Below are positions 8,614 to 16,548 of a DNA stretch of 64,000 nucleotides, piece by piece. The translations under genes were made by a program, and so were the position numbers. The DNA is taken from assembly GCA_023416135.1 (NCBI GenBank), contig JAEZIF010000296.1, positions 1 through 64,000 of the forward strand, read 5' to 3'. The stretch is from Pseudomonadota bacterium. Its GTDB lineage: Bacteria; Pseudomonadota; Alphaproteobacteria; Reyranellales; Reyranellaceae. The notes under the pieces were generated by a model. The model did not search any database. It worked only from the letters and a program-made list of their open reading frames with translations, and was not told the origin of the DNA. Positions within the stretch are counted from its first letter, which is position 1. Every line of letters starts with the position of its first letter.

Positions 8614-9000
8614 TCAACCTTCCATGACTAGGAATGCCGCCATGCCCGCGACGGCAGTGGCTAAGGTGCCCCAGCCGAGGTCAACGACGCTTACCGCGAC
8701 TGGCCAGCCGCGCAGCGTGGCGAGGTTGGTAATGTCGTACGCGGCAAAGACGACGAAACCGAACAGAGCGCTGTACAGCGCAGCCGAACTCCACGATGTC
8801 GCAAGTGGCACCGGAAAGACGACAATTCCGACGGCGTGGATGAGATAGAACAGGACGGCTATCGGCCAGTTGGGCCGTTCGAGCAGAAGCGGCCCCAACC
8901 GCATCTTATAGAAATTGCGACCAACGCCTCCCAGCCACAACGCATCGAGCGCCGCCAGCGTAGCCAGCGCCGCCAGATAGCCGACGAACCAGGTTTTCAT
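8614..9000 (-). CDS. DUF2177 family membrane protein
   Basis: The 128-residue protein has four predicted membrane helices and family-typical segments: ALDALWLGGVGRNFY near the start, FYLIHAVGIVVF in the middle, and FAAYDITNLATLRGWPV followed by VDLGWG. This pattern is characteristic of DUF2177 inner-membrane proteins of unknown function. It starts 22 bases downstream of a 44-residue membrane protein on the same strand. Both may be transcribed from the EcfG-like site at 9192-9216. Confidence 0.85.
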   Translation of the reverse strand: MKTWFVGYLAALATLAALDALWLGGVGRNFYKMRLGPLLLERPNWPIAVLFYLIHAVGIVVFPVPLATSWSSAALYSALFGFVVFAAYDITNLATLRGWPVAVSVVDLGWGTLATAVAGMAAFLVMEG

Positions 9001-9022
9001 CGGCTCAGTCTAGCGGGCGGAC

Positions 9023-9157
9023 CTATTTGGGGAAGAGGAAGAGCCAGGCAACCGCCAGTGCGGCGATGGCGCCGACGGACGACAGCACGAGAATGGTCAA
9101 AATGCGGCCGCTGACGACGCCGCTGCGCGCCTCGACGGGCGTGAATTCGCGATCCAT
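9023..9157 (-). CDS. Small membrane protein (44 aa)
   Basis: This 44-residue product is polar at first (MDREFTPVEARSGVVSGR) and then forms one transmembrane helix (ILTILVLSSVGAIAALAVAW) with a short FLFPK tail. A GGAG ribosome site lies six bases upstream of ATG 9157. A much longer open frame upstream in the same phase looks like antisense of the gene opposite and is not used. It probably forms an operon with the DUF2177 gene. The family is unknown to me. Confidence 0.6.
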   Translation of the reverse strand: MDREFTPVEARSGVVSGRILTILVLSSVGAIAALAVAWLFLFPK

Positions 9158-9191
9158 GGGAAACTCCATTGGCGTTGATCGGGACTGAGAA

Positions 9192-9216
9192 AACGCCCTG
9201 CCCATAGTCGGGTTGC
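9192..9216 (-). promoter_or_regulatory. Possible EcfG-like promoter, minus strand
   Basis: On the minus strand, GCAAC (one mismatch to GGAAC) and CGTT are separated by 16 bases. The site lies about 35 bases upstream of the 44-aa membrane protein start at 9157. It is back to back with the perfect plus-strand site at 9229-9254. Confidence 0.4.
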
Positions 9217-9228
9217 CGCTGCCGGCGA

Positions 9229-9254
9229 GGAACTGAGCCGCTCGCAGGGGCGTT
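9229..9254 (+). promoter_or_regulatory. Putative EcfG promoter for DUF1328 gene
   Basis: GGAAC at 9229-9233 and CGTT at 9251-9254 are separated by exactly 17 bases, a perfect match to the EcfG consensus. It lies 38 bases upstream of the DUF1328 start at 9293. Confidence 0.7.
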
Positions 9255-9292
9255 ACCGCTCCAAGATCGTCAAGATCGCAAGGAGATGTACG

Positions 9293-9460
9293 ATGTTGTA
9301 CTGGGCGCTGATGTTCCTCGTGATCGCGCTTCTGGCCGGGTTGTTCGGCTTCGGCGGGATCGCCTCGACGGCGACCGGCATGGCGCAGATTCTGTTCGTT
9401 ATCGCGCTGGTGCTGTTCGTCGTCAGCCTGTTTGCGGGATTCCTGCGGCGCAACTCCTAG
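9293..9460 (+). CDS. DUF1328 / UPF0391 small membrane protein (YtjA type)
   Basis: This 55-residue protein is nearly all membrane: [20 protein letters not shown], then [15 protein letters not shown], a second helix and the end LFAGFLRR. This is the hallmark of the UPF0391/DUF1328 family (YtjA type), whose function is unknown but which is often stress-induced. AGGAG lies six bases upstream of the start. A perfect EcfG-type promoter precedes it. Its stop overlaps the stop of the convergent gene by the four bases CTAG. Confidence 0.92.
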   Translation: MLYWALMFLVIALLAGLFGFGGIASTATGMAQILFVIALVLFVVSLFAGFLRRNS

Positions 9461-10380
9461 ATTGGAGTCTTCGTCGCCTCGAAATGGGCACGGAGACGGT
9501 CGCGCGCCGCGTAGCCGGCGGCGCGATCCCAGCAGTTGACGACGGCGACGCGGAAGCCGCCCGGTGGCATGGCATGTCGGCCGGGCGGCAGCTCTTCGTG
9601 GAATGTGATCTGTACGCTCGAGACAGCTGGCATGGCCGCGATCGAGCGCTGCAGATCGGTCGAAGGATGGCGGTAGCGGAAGCCATGGGGTGCGAACAGG
9701 ACGACGCTGTATCCGGTGCGCCGCGCCGAATCGTCGAACTTCCAATTGTGCGAGGCGTAGAGACGGATGATGGCTTCCACCCATCCGGGGCCGTAAAGAT
9801 CCGGCCACTGATCGGCGAAGCGAAGATGGACTTCGATGATCCGACTGCCGATCGTCTCGAGGTTGAGGAGCCCGGTGTAGCCCTTGAGATGCCGGCGACA
9901 CCAGGCGCCGCACCAGTGCTCAACCGCCGGTGAAGGCATTGCATGCACTTCCCAGTAGTCGAATGTGCCTGCCCCGCTGGCAACGCCGGTCGCGTGGCGC
10001 CACCACTGCGGCTCGCCGTCGAGCAACGCCACATCGCTGCTGACGTGATCGCCCTCGAGCAGCGTCGTCCAGAAATGCCCCGGTTGGTAGGCTCCGGCGT
10101 AGTCGTCGGGAGAGAGGAGGGCGCGGCTCCCTACGCCCATGCCCTTCAAGTTGTAGATTGGCTTGGAGAAAACCGGGTAGTTCTGCGGAGCAACACCGTG
10201 CGGGGCTGCTGTCAGACCCTGACTGAGCGCCACGGCAAGCTTGTCGTAAACCCAGCGATGCGCCGGATTCCACTGCCAGCCGTCGCTGTCCTCAGTGGGA
10301 ATGAAAACGTCCGCCGGGCACGGCACACTCTCAAAATATTGAGTGCGCCATGGATCGATCTCGCAAATCGGCACTTGCAT
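9457..10380 (-). CDS. ATP-grasp-like protein divergent from egtB
   Basis: The 307-residue protein looks like a divergent ATP-grasp enzyme. [15 protein letters not shown] resembles the nucleotide-binding lysine and glycine-rich loop, [18 protein letters not shown] resembles the E-x-x-x-G-x-x-x-S-x-D strand, and [18 protein letters not shown] sits where the metal-binding E-x-N-x-R is expected but reads E-x-H-x-R. ATP-grasp enzymes ligate a carboxylate to an amine or thiol. It is divergent from egtB across about 90 bases, hinting at shared control. ATG 10380 is a choice; the frame stays open to 10551 and no start has a good ribosome site. The substrate is unknown. Confidence 0.55.
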   Translation of the reverse strand: MQVPICEIDPWRTQYFESVPCPADVFIPTEDSDGWQWNPAHRWVYDKLAVALSQGLTAAPHGVAPQNYPVFSKPIYNLKGMGVGSRALLSPDDYAGAYQPGHFWTTLLEGDHVSSDVALLDGEPQWWRHATGVASGAGTFDYWEVHAMPSPAVEHWCGAWCRRHLKGYTGLLNLETIGSRIIEVHLRFADQWPDLYGPGWVEAIIRLYASHNWKFDDSARRTGYSVVLFAPHGFRYRHPSTDLQRSIAAMPAVSSVQITFHEELPPGRHAMPPGGFRVAVVNCWDRAAGYAARDRLRAHFEATKTPI

Positions 10381-10471
10381 CCCTACGTTCGAGGATGTCC
10401 ACAGTGAGTGCACGACCACGGCATTGCAACCGGCTATCGTCGCCGGCGTTTGCCGACAGGGCGGAGGTGCC

Positions 10472-11665
10472 GTGTCTAACATGATAACGCGTGACGTGCG
10501 GACCGACGGTGCCTCCTTCGGCAAGCGGTTCCTGGACGTCCGCACTTTCACCGAACAACTCGCCGAGCCCCTGTCGGCCGAGGATCAGACGGCCCAGTCG
10601 ATGCCCGACGCCAGCCCGACCAAATGGCATCTGGCGCACACGACCTGGTTCTTCGAGACCTTCGTCCTGCGCGCCCATGCGCCTGGCTACCGCGTCTTCG
10701 ATCCGGCCTATGAATATCTCTTCAATTCCTACTATGAGGCTGTCGGCCCGCGTCATCCACGTCCCCAGCGCGGCATGCTGACTCGTCCCGGTGTCGCGCA
10801 GGTCATGGCCTATCGGCGGCACGTGTCGGACGCCGTGTCGGCATTGCTTGATGGCACCAATCGCGACATCGACGATCTCGTCGAGCTCGGCCTTCATCAC
10901 GAGCAGCAGCATCAGGAATTGATTCTGATGGATGCCAAGCACCTGCTGTCGCTCAATCCGCTGAAGCCTGCCTACCGCGTGTCGACGCCGTCACACGGTG
11001 TGGCAACGCCGCTGGCGTGGCGCGACTTCGAAGGCGGGCTGGTCGAGATCGGGCATGACGGCGAAGGCTTTGCCTTCGATAACGAAGGACCGCGCCATCG
11101 CGTATGGCTGGAGCCGTTTGCGCTCGCCTCGCGGCCGACCAACTGCGGCGAGTATCTCGCCTTCATCGAGGACGGCGGCTACCGCCGGCCGGAGTTCTGG
11201 CTGTCGGCAGGCTGGGATTGCGTCAAGCAGCGCGGCTGGACGGCGCCGCTCTATTGGCAGAAGGACGGCGCGAACTGGCGCGTCTTTACGCTGTCGGGGC
11301 TGCGGCCGGTCGACATTGCGACGCCGGTCTGTCACCTCAGCGGTTTCGAGGCCGCCGCCTTCGCCAAATGGGCGGGCAAGCGCCTGCCGCGCGAGGCGGA
11401 GTGGGAGACGGGAGCCGCTGCGCTCCAGGATGCGGGCATTGTCTGGGAATGGACCGCAAGTCCCTACGTCGCCTATCCCGGCTATCGCGAACCGGCCGGC
11501 GCGATCGGCGAATACAACGGCAAGTTCATGGCCAATCAGATGGTGCTGCGCGGTGGCTGCTCGGCGACGCCTGCCGGCCACCTGCGCCCGACCTATCGCA
11601 ACTTCTTCCCACCCGACGCCCGCTGGATGTTCGGCGGCATCCGCCTCGCAGAGGATCTCCGATGA
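10472..11665 (+). CDS. egtB: Ergothioneine biosynthesis sulfoxide synthase EgtB
   Basis: EgtB is a non-heme iron oxygenase that joins hercynine to gamma-glutamylcysteine or cysteine as a sulfoxide in ergothioneine synthesis. The N-terminal DinB-like domain has SMPDASPTKWHLAHTTWFFE and the iron-binding HHEQQHQEL (HxxxHxE), giving the three expected His ligands. The C-terminal FGE-sulfatase-like domain has KRLPREAEWE, VWEWTASP and LRGGCSATP, ending WMFGGIRLA. The start is GTG 10472 or ATG 10481; GGAGG at 10463 fits either. The stop overlaps egtD as ATGA, so the two are translationally coupled. Confidence 0.95.
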   Translation: MSNMITRDVRTDGASFGKRFLDVRTFTEQLAEPLSAEDQTAQSMPDASPTKWHLAHTTWFFETFVLRAHAPGYRVFDPAYEYLFNSYYEAVGPRHPRPQRGMLTRPGVAQVMAYRRHVSDAVSALLDGTNRDIDDLVELGLHHEQQHQELILMDAKHLLSLNPLKPAYRVSTPSHGVATPLAWRDFEGGLVEIGHDGEGFAFDNEGPRHRVWLEPFALASRPTNCGEYLAFIEDGGYRRPEFWLSAGWDCVKQRGWTAPLYWQKDGANWRVFTLSGLRPVDIATPVCHLSGFEAAAFAKWAGKRLPREAEWETGAAALQDAGIVWEWTASPYVAYPGYREPAGAIGEYNGKFMANQMVLRGGCSATPAGHLRPTYRNFFPPDARWMFGGIRLAEDLR

Positions 11666-12633
11666 ACGGCTCGCCTTTGCTTCTCGACCGCGCTGAGTTG
11701 GATGACCGCAGCGAATTCCGGGATGCCGTGCTGGCGGGCCTGGAACGGCGGCCGCGCGCCATTCCGGCCAAATTCCTGTATGACGCGCGCGGCTCGGCTT
11801 TGTTCGATGCGATCTGCGAGTTGCCGGAGTACTACCTGACCCGCACCGAAACCGACATCCTGCGCCGTGCGGCGGACGACATCGCGGCGATGGCGGGCCC
11901 CGATTGCGCGCTGATCGAATATGGCAGCGGATCGAGCGTGAAGTCGCGCTTCCTGATCGAGGCGATGCGCAGTCTTGTCGCCTACGTGCCGGTCGACATC
12001 TCGCGCGAGCATCTCGATGCGACGGTGGATCGGCTGCGGCGTGACTATCCGACGCTCAGGGTCGAACCGGTCTGCGCGGACTACATGACCTTCGATCGAT
12101 TGCCTGTCGACTTGAGTGCGGCCCGCCGGCGCGTCGGTTTCTTCCCCGGCTCCACCATCGGCAACCTCATGCCCGTCGAGGCCACCTCCTTCCTGCGGCG
12201 TGCCCGTGGCTTGCTGGGCCGCAGCGGCGCCTTGGTACTGGGCGTCGATCTCAAGAAGGATCCGCGGCGACTGCACAACGCCTACAACGATGCGGCCGGC
12301 GTCACGGCTCAGTTCACGCTGAATCTGCTGCGGCGCATGAACCGCGAGCTCGACGCCAATTTCGATCTGTCGGCGTTCACCCACGAAGCCCTCTACAATC
12401 CGGATGAGGGGCGGATAGAAATTTACTTCCGCAGCCTCAGGCCACAGACGGTAGCAGTTGCCGGACGGAGCTTCGCTTTCGGCGAGCACGAGCGCGTGCA
12501 CACCGAATATTCCTACAAGTATGACGATGCAGGTATCGCCGCGTTGGCACGTAGCGCGGACTTCGCCATCGCCCGCACCTGGACCGATTCCGCGCGCCAA
12601 TTCGCTGTGGTCTATCTCGTGGCGCAGCCCTGA
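11662..12633 (+). CDS. egtD: L-histidine N-alpha-trimethyltransferase EgtD
   Basis: EgtD transfers three methyl groups from S-adenosylmethionine to histidine to give hercynine, the substrate of EgtB. The 323 residues equal the usual family length. Family motifs are RAIPAKFLYDARGSALFD, LPEYYLTRTETDIL, the SAM-binding IEYGSGSSVKSR and FFPGSTIGNLMP. The start is set by the ATGA overlap with egtB. The gene order egtB-egtD is common in proteobacteria. No egtE or egtC is visible; the lyase step must be encoded elsewhere. Confidence 0.96.
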   Translation: MNGSPLLLDRAELDDRSEFRDAVLAGLERRPRAIPAKFLYDARGSALFDAICELPEYYLTRTETDILRRAADDIAAMAGPDCALIEYGSGSSVKSRFLIEAMRSLVAYVPVDISREHLDATVDRLRRDYPTLRVEPVCADYMTFDRLPVDLSAARRRVGFFPGSTIGNLMPVEATSFLRRARGLLGRSGALVLGVDLKKDPRRLHNAYNDAAGVTAQFTLNLLRRMNRELDANFDLSAFTHEALYNPDEGRIEIYFRSLRPQTVAVAGRSFAFGEHERVHTEYSYKYDDAGIAALARSADFAIARTWTDSARQFAVVYLVAQP

Positions 12634-12641
12634 AGCAGGCA

Positions 12642-12671
12642 GCCCGCCCCCGAGTTTCCTCGGAGACGGGC
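12642..12671 (+). terminator. Possible terminator hairpin after egtD
   Basis: GCCCG...CGGGC arms enclose a perfect inner stem CCGAG-TTTC-CTCGG, starting 9 bases after the egtD stop. No T-tract follows, so termination strength is doubtful. Confidence 0.4.
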
Positions 12672-12800
12672 TATGTGGTCGGGCGGGGAGAGTGGCATCG
12701 CTGAGCGGGGGCAGGGCGATACCGATACCCAACCAATGCATTCTCAACGAAGTCCGGATCGGAAAAGTTGCGACACTTGTTCGAAAAACTTATCCAGAAG

Positions 12801-13046
12801 CTAAGTCACTGATTCGATGGATTCTTGTTCCCTAAGCTTGGCGGTGAGCGCTCGGTGCAGGGCATCGTCGCGGATTTTAGGCAGCATCCGCCGGAGCATT
12901 TCCGCATGAGGTCGGCCGGCGCCCTCGGCATCGGCCAGCTCTGCCAGGAAGGCAGCAATCTCCTCCCGGCTGGCGAATCCCATGTAGACATCGTCAGCTT
13001 CATTGGCGCTGCAGGTAGGTGAGGCGAAATCCTTCGGTTCGCTCAT
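12801..13046 (-). CDS. Small hypothetical protein (81 aa)
   Basis: This is an acidic, helical, cytosolic 81-residue protein. An N-terminal Cys (SPTCSANEADD) is followed by VYMGFASREEIAAFLAELAD and a C-terminal amphipathic Arg/Leu-rich helix. The middle resembles short proteins annotated DUF6306 (a GF-x-x-x-E-hydrophobic pattern), but I am not certain. It starts 13 bases after the amidohydrolase gene on the same strand and may be cotranscribed. Confidence 0.55.
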   Translation of the reverse strand: MSEPKDFASPTCSANEADDVYMGFASREEIAAFLAELADAEGAGRPHAEMLRRMLPKIRDDALHRALTAKLREQESIESVT

Positions 13047-13059
13047 GTACAGAGTTCTT

Positions 13060-14187
13060 TCAGGCAGGATGCCACCAACGGCCCGCCAGCACTACGCCAG
13101 CCGAAAGAAGCCGCTTGTTCCCCATCATGCGCTCGCCGATCGAATCGGCGTAGTCGAAGCTTCCGCTTACTTCCTCGATTACCGTGGCCTCGCCGACACC
13201 GCCCGTCTTCAACGTTCCGAGGTCAGGACGGTTGATGGAGGCCGCGGCGTTGCCAGTCGACAGCTTGATCACGGTCGGCAGTTCGACGCCCAGGCACAGG
13301 AACTTGGACATCGTCGTCAAGAGATCGAATGCCGGACCTTCGATAGAGATGACATGGACATCCGACGAAATGACATCGGGCAGGAACCCCGCCGCCAGCA
13401 TGGCGCGCGTGGTGCCGAAGCCAAACGAGCCGCCGCCATGGCCGATGTCGAAGATCACGCCGCGTGCGCGGGCCGCCAGGATCTCCTCGCGCACCCTGCC
13501 GTCGGGGCGTACCGGCGCGTTGGGGAAGGGGCGGAAGCAGTGTGTGAGGATGTCGCCCGGCCGCAGCCGGTCGACGACCTCGCGGCGCGCCGGCGGCGGG
13601 TTGTCGAGATGGGCCATCACCGGCAGGCCGAGCTCCTCGGCGACGTCGAGGGCGATGTCGAGCGGCTTGACGCCTGAATCGCCGCTGGCCGAGCGCCCGA
13701 CGCGCACCTTGATGCCGAGCACCAGGTCCTTGTGCTCACGCGCCACGCGCACCGCCTCGCGCGCATCGATCAGGCGCATGTCCGAGTTCTCGCCGACCAT
13801 CACGCTTTTGGAGAACGCGAAGATGCCCGGGAAGGCGATGTTGAGATAGGGCAGGATGCGGACCGGTGAGGGCTCGATCACGTGCCTGCGAAAGCCGTGG
13901 AAGTTGCCGGGGCCGGCGCTGCCGGCATCGATGAAGGTCGTGACGCCGCCCGTCCGTGCGACCAGCTCGGCCTCCACGCCGAGCGACGTGCCGCCCCAGT
14001 AGACGTGGGTGTGCAGGTCGATGAGGCCGGGCGAGACGATCTTGCCCGCGACGTTGCGGACGTCCTTGCCCGCGAGGTTGTCGCCGATTGCCGCCACCTT
14101 GCCGTTTGCAAAGGCGATGTCGGTCACCTTGTCGAGACCTTGCGAAGGATCGACCACCCGGCCGCCTTTCAACACCAGATCGTTCAT
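13060..14187 (-). CDS. Amidohydrolase/deacetylase family metallohydrolase
   Basis: This 375-residue protein of the amidohydrolase superfamily is dihydroorotase-like, near the Atu3266-type deacetylases. The metal-binding signature LIDLHTHVYWG follows the N-terminal beta-sandwich. Further ligands fit the carbamylatable Lys in LGIKVRVGRSASG, VMAHLDNPP, ILTHCF and the catalytic Asp in VISSDVHV. In the family it hydrolyses N-acyl or acetyl esters of small hydroxy or amino acids; the substrate here is unknown. It lies 39 bases downstream of the YcaQ-like gene on the same strand. Confidence 0.88.
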   Translation of the reverse strand: MNDLVLKGGRVVDPSQGLDKVTDIAFANGKVAAIGDNLAGKDVRNVAGKIVSPGLIDLHTHVYWGGTSLGVEAELVARTGGVTTFIDAGSAGPGNFHGFRRHVIEPSPVRILPYLNIAFPGIFAFSKSVMVGENSDMRLIDAREAVRVAREHKDLVLGIKVRVGRSASGDSGVKPLDIALDVAEELGLPVMAHLDNPPPARREVVDRLRPGDILTHCFRPFPNAPVRPDGRVREEILAARARGVIFDIGHGGGSFGFGTTRAMLAAGFLPDVISSDVHVISIEGPAFDLLTTMSKFLCLGVELPTVIKLSTGNAAASINRPDLGTLKTGGVGEATVIEEVSGSFDYADSIGERMMGNKRLLSAGVVLAGRWWHPA

Positions 14188-14226
14188 TCCGTTTACCTTG
14201 CTTCCTTCACGCTGTTCCCGGACGCT

Positions 14227-15444
14227 TTATCGCACCCGGCCCATGGTCTTCGCCAGCGCGCCGGCGCGGGGCAGGGATACGCTTTCGAGACCGAGCCAGT
14301 CGGCCATGAGGCGCAGCTCTTGGCGCAGTGGTCCTGCGACTTGGGTGGCGTCCTCGCCCTCTTCGAGATGCGCGGTGTGGACGAGCAGCTTCGAATTGGC
14401 GCGGTCGGCCTTGAGATCGACGCGCCCCACCAGCCGGTCGCCCAGCAGGAACGGCAGCACGTAATAGCCGTGCGTGCGGTTGGCGGCCGGTGTGTAGATC
14501 CCAATGCGGTAGAAGAAATTCCAGATGCGATGGGTGCGTTGGCGCTCCCAGATCAGCGGGTCGAACGGCGCCAGCAGGGCACGCGCCTCGACCTTGCGCG
14601 GCTGGCGCGCAGCGGGATGAAGCCAGGCCGGCCGGCTCCAACCTTCGACCTCGACCGGCAGCAGATCTCCCGCCTCGACCAGCTCGGCAATCCGAGTCTT
14701 GGTGTCGGCGACGCCCAGGCGAAAATAGTCGCGCAGGTCGAATTCGGTAGCGACGCCCAGCGCCTCGGCCGACCGCCGCAGGAGCTCGCGCTGCGCCTCT
14801 TCGGCAGACGGCGTGGGCAGCGCCAGCACTGCGGCCGGCAGCACGCGCTCGGTGAGGTCGTATACACGCTCGAAGGTGCCGCGCCGCGTCGCGGTGGTGA
14901 CGAGTCCCGCAAAGAACAGCCATTCGACGGCGAGCTTGCCGTCGTTCCAGCCCCACCACGCGCCGCGCCGTTCGCCGCCGTTGGACAGTTCGGACGCCGC
15001 GAGCGGACCGCGGTCGGCGATCTCGCGCAGCACCTCGTCGATGTACTTCGCCTTCTCATTCCGGAAGAGATGCAGCTTGCCCTTGCCGTCGCCGGCATTC
15101 TCGCGGGCCCGCTGCATGCGCCAGCGAAAAAGCGGATGAGCCGACAGCGGCAGCAGCGAGGCCTCGTGCGCCCAGAATTCGAACAGCCCGCGCTGGCTCT
15201 TGCGACCCCAGGCGATGCGGTCGAGATTGTCGCTGGCGTAGTTCCCCAGTCGCGAGAACAGGGGCAGATAGTGCGCCCTGGTCAGCACATTCACCGAATC
15301 GATCTGGAGGAGACCCAGCCGGTCGACGGCGCGCTTGACGTGGCCGGCATTCAGCGGCCCGTCGGGGCGCGCATTACCGAAGCCTTGAGCGGCCAAGGCG
15401 ATGCGCCTCGCACGCGCTGCGGAAAGAGACAGCGGCCTGCTCAT
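14227..15444 (-). CDS. YcaQ/AlkX-type winged-helix DNA glycosylase homologue
   Basis: This 405-residue HTH_42 (DUF1006) protein starts with SLSAARARRIALAAQGF and contains RLGLLQIDSVNVLTRAHYLP and FEFWAHEASLLP, typical of the YcaQ family. QID is the Q-hydrophobic-D version of the catalytic QxQ motif, as in E. coli YcaQ (AlkX), which unhooks DNA interstrand crosslinks and N7-alkyl lesions. The length is usual for the family. The protein is cytosolic. No SOS box was searched systematically. The downstream amidohydrolase gene is unrelated in function. Confidence 0.87.
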   Translation of the reverse strand: MSRPLSLSAARARRIALAAQGFGNARPDGPLNAGHVKRAVDRLGLLQIDSVNVLTRAHYLPLFSRLGNYASDNLDRIAWGRKSQRGLFEFWAHEASLLPLSAHPLFRWRMQRARENAGDGKGKLHLFRNEKAKYIDEVLREIADRGPLAASELSNGGERRGAWWGWNDGKLAVEWLFFAGLVTTATRRGTFERVYDLTERVLPAAVLALPTPSAEEAQRELLRRSAEALGVATEFDLRDYFRLGVADTKTRIAELVEAGDLLPVEVEGWSRPAWLHPAARQPRKVEARALLAPFDPLIWERQRTHRIWNFFYRIGIYTPAANRTHGYYVLPFLLGDRLVGRVDLKADRANSKLLVHTAHLEEGEDATQVAGPLRQELRLMADWLGLESVSLPRAGALAKTMGRVR

Positions 15445-15573
15445 CTAGGCGCTTCGGCGAGACAGAGAAGCTTGCGAGACACGATGCGACAGTAGTCCAA
15501 ACGGCGAGGTGCCTACCATTGGGATAAGCTTTTGGGAGTGCGGTCCCCCGGCCCCGCGCTCCGGCAAGGATGA

Positions 15574-15837
15574 CTATCGAGCCTCGATGCGGGCGATCGC
15601 CTTCTTCACCGCTTCGGCCTGCCGGTTCGAGATGTGGCCGTTGGCCTTGAACTCGGCGGTGACCTTGCGCAGGAACGGGCTCTTGTCGGCCAGCGCCTCG
15701 GCGCGCGTCATCAGCACTTCGTGGATATGGGCAGGACCGCGTTGACGCGCCGCTGCTCGGGCGCGGTAGATGCGGATGGCGACGGCCACCACCATCGCCG
15801 CTCCGGCCGCGATCAGGATCTCCGTCCACTGGATCAT
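15574..15837 (-). CDS. Small membrane-anchored hypothetical protein
   Basis: The 87-residue protein has one N-terminal helix (ILIAAGAAMVVAVAIRIY) followed by a charged cytosolic tail, including ALADKSPFLRKVTAEFKANG and a Lys/Ala-rich C-terminal helix. I do not recognise the family. Its ATG overlaps, as ATGA, the stop of a truncated amidase frame upstream, which may be accidental. Confidence 0.55.
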   Translation of the reverse strand: MIQWTEILIAAGAAMVVAVAIRIYRARAAARQRGPAHIHEVLMTRAEALADKSPFLRKVTAEFKANGHISNRQAEAVKKAIARIEAR

Positions 15838-16442
15838 CGACTATGCCCTGTGATGCGGCCGATCAGCTTGGGCGCCGCGCTCTGGCACGTCTTCAGCCGG
15901 ACGACGCCGCAGTGCGACGCCGGCCTGCGACCCGAACCGCCGCCGTCGGTGCCGAGCGCGATGGGCGTGAAGCCCGCGGCGAGAGCGGCCGCCGCCCCAC
16001 CCGAAGAGCCGCCGGGCGTCGGCGCTGGATTCATCGGATGGCGCGAGGGGCCGTAGACCTTGTTCTCGGTATGGCCCTTGGCCGCCATCTCCGGCGTGTT
16101 GGTCATGCCGATGAAGACGCGGCCCGCAGCCTTCAGCCGCTCTACCGCGACCGCATGGCGCGGGGGCCTGAAATCCTTCCAGAGCAGGGAGCCGTTGGTG
16201 ACGCCCCGACCCTGCGCCCAGGTCGTGTCCTTGACGGTGTAGGGCACCCAGGATCGGCCCATCGAAGCCCTGCTTGCGGCGGGCGTCGACGCCATCGGCC
16301 GCGGGTCGACGATCGCGGTGATCGCCCGGTTCTTCGCCTCGACGCGCGCGATGGCCGCTTCGGCCACCGCCCGGGTGCTCGTTTTGCCGGCGCGGACGGC
16401 CGATGCGATGGCTCCTGCGCCCTGGTCCAGCAAATCGGTCAT
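15834..16442 (-). pseudogene. Truncated amidase-signature protein (N-terminal half)
   Basis: The 202-residue frame starts like an amidase (MTDLLDQGAGAIASAVRAG) and retains all three catalytic positions: Lys in PYTVKDT, the cis-Ser in TPGGSSGGAAAALAAG and the nucleophile in TDGGGSGRRPASHCG. Family members run to about 450-480 residues. Here similarity ends after HCGVV, and an unrelated tail (RLKTCQSAAPKLIGR) reaches the stop, so the substrate-binding C-terminal half is missing. An internal piece between VDPRP and SWVPYTVKD also looks degraded. It is most likely a decaying gene. Confidence 0.75.
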
Positions 16443-16548
16443 AGCTTTGTCATACCTACTAGGACCGTGCCGTTCCAGACTGCCGGGCAAGCCGTTGCGG
16501 ACCGCCGTTCCGACGGTCGGATTTGAACGTGAAGGGAGCGGAGCGAAC

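Noticed and set aside
13078..13122. A minus-strand GGAAC and CGTT pair near the 81-aa gene as an EcfG promoter.
   Set aside because: The spacing is far above 17 bases.
13882..15495. A 537-codon plus-strand open frame.
   Set aside because: It runs opposite the amidohydrolase and YcaQ-like genes, which are supported by clear motifs; the plus frame has none.
15834..15837. The ATGA overlap between the amidase fragment and the next gene as proof of a working operon.
   Set aside because: The amidase frame is truncated, so the overlap may be an accident of the deletion junction.
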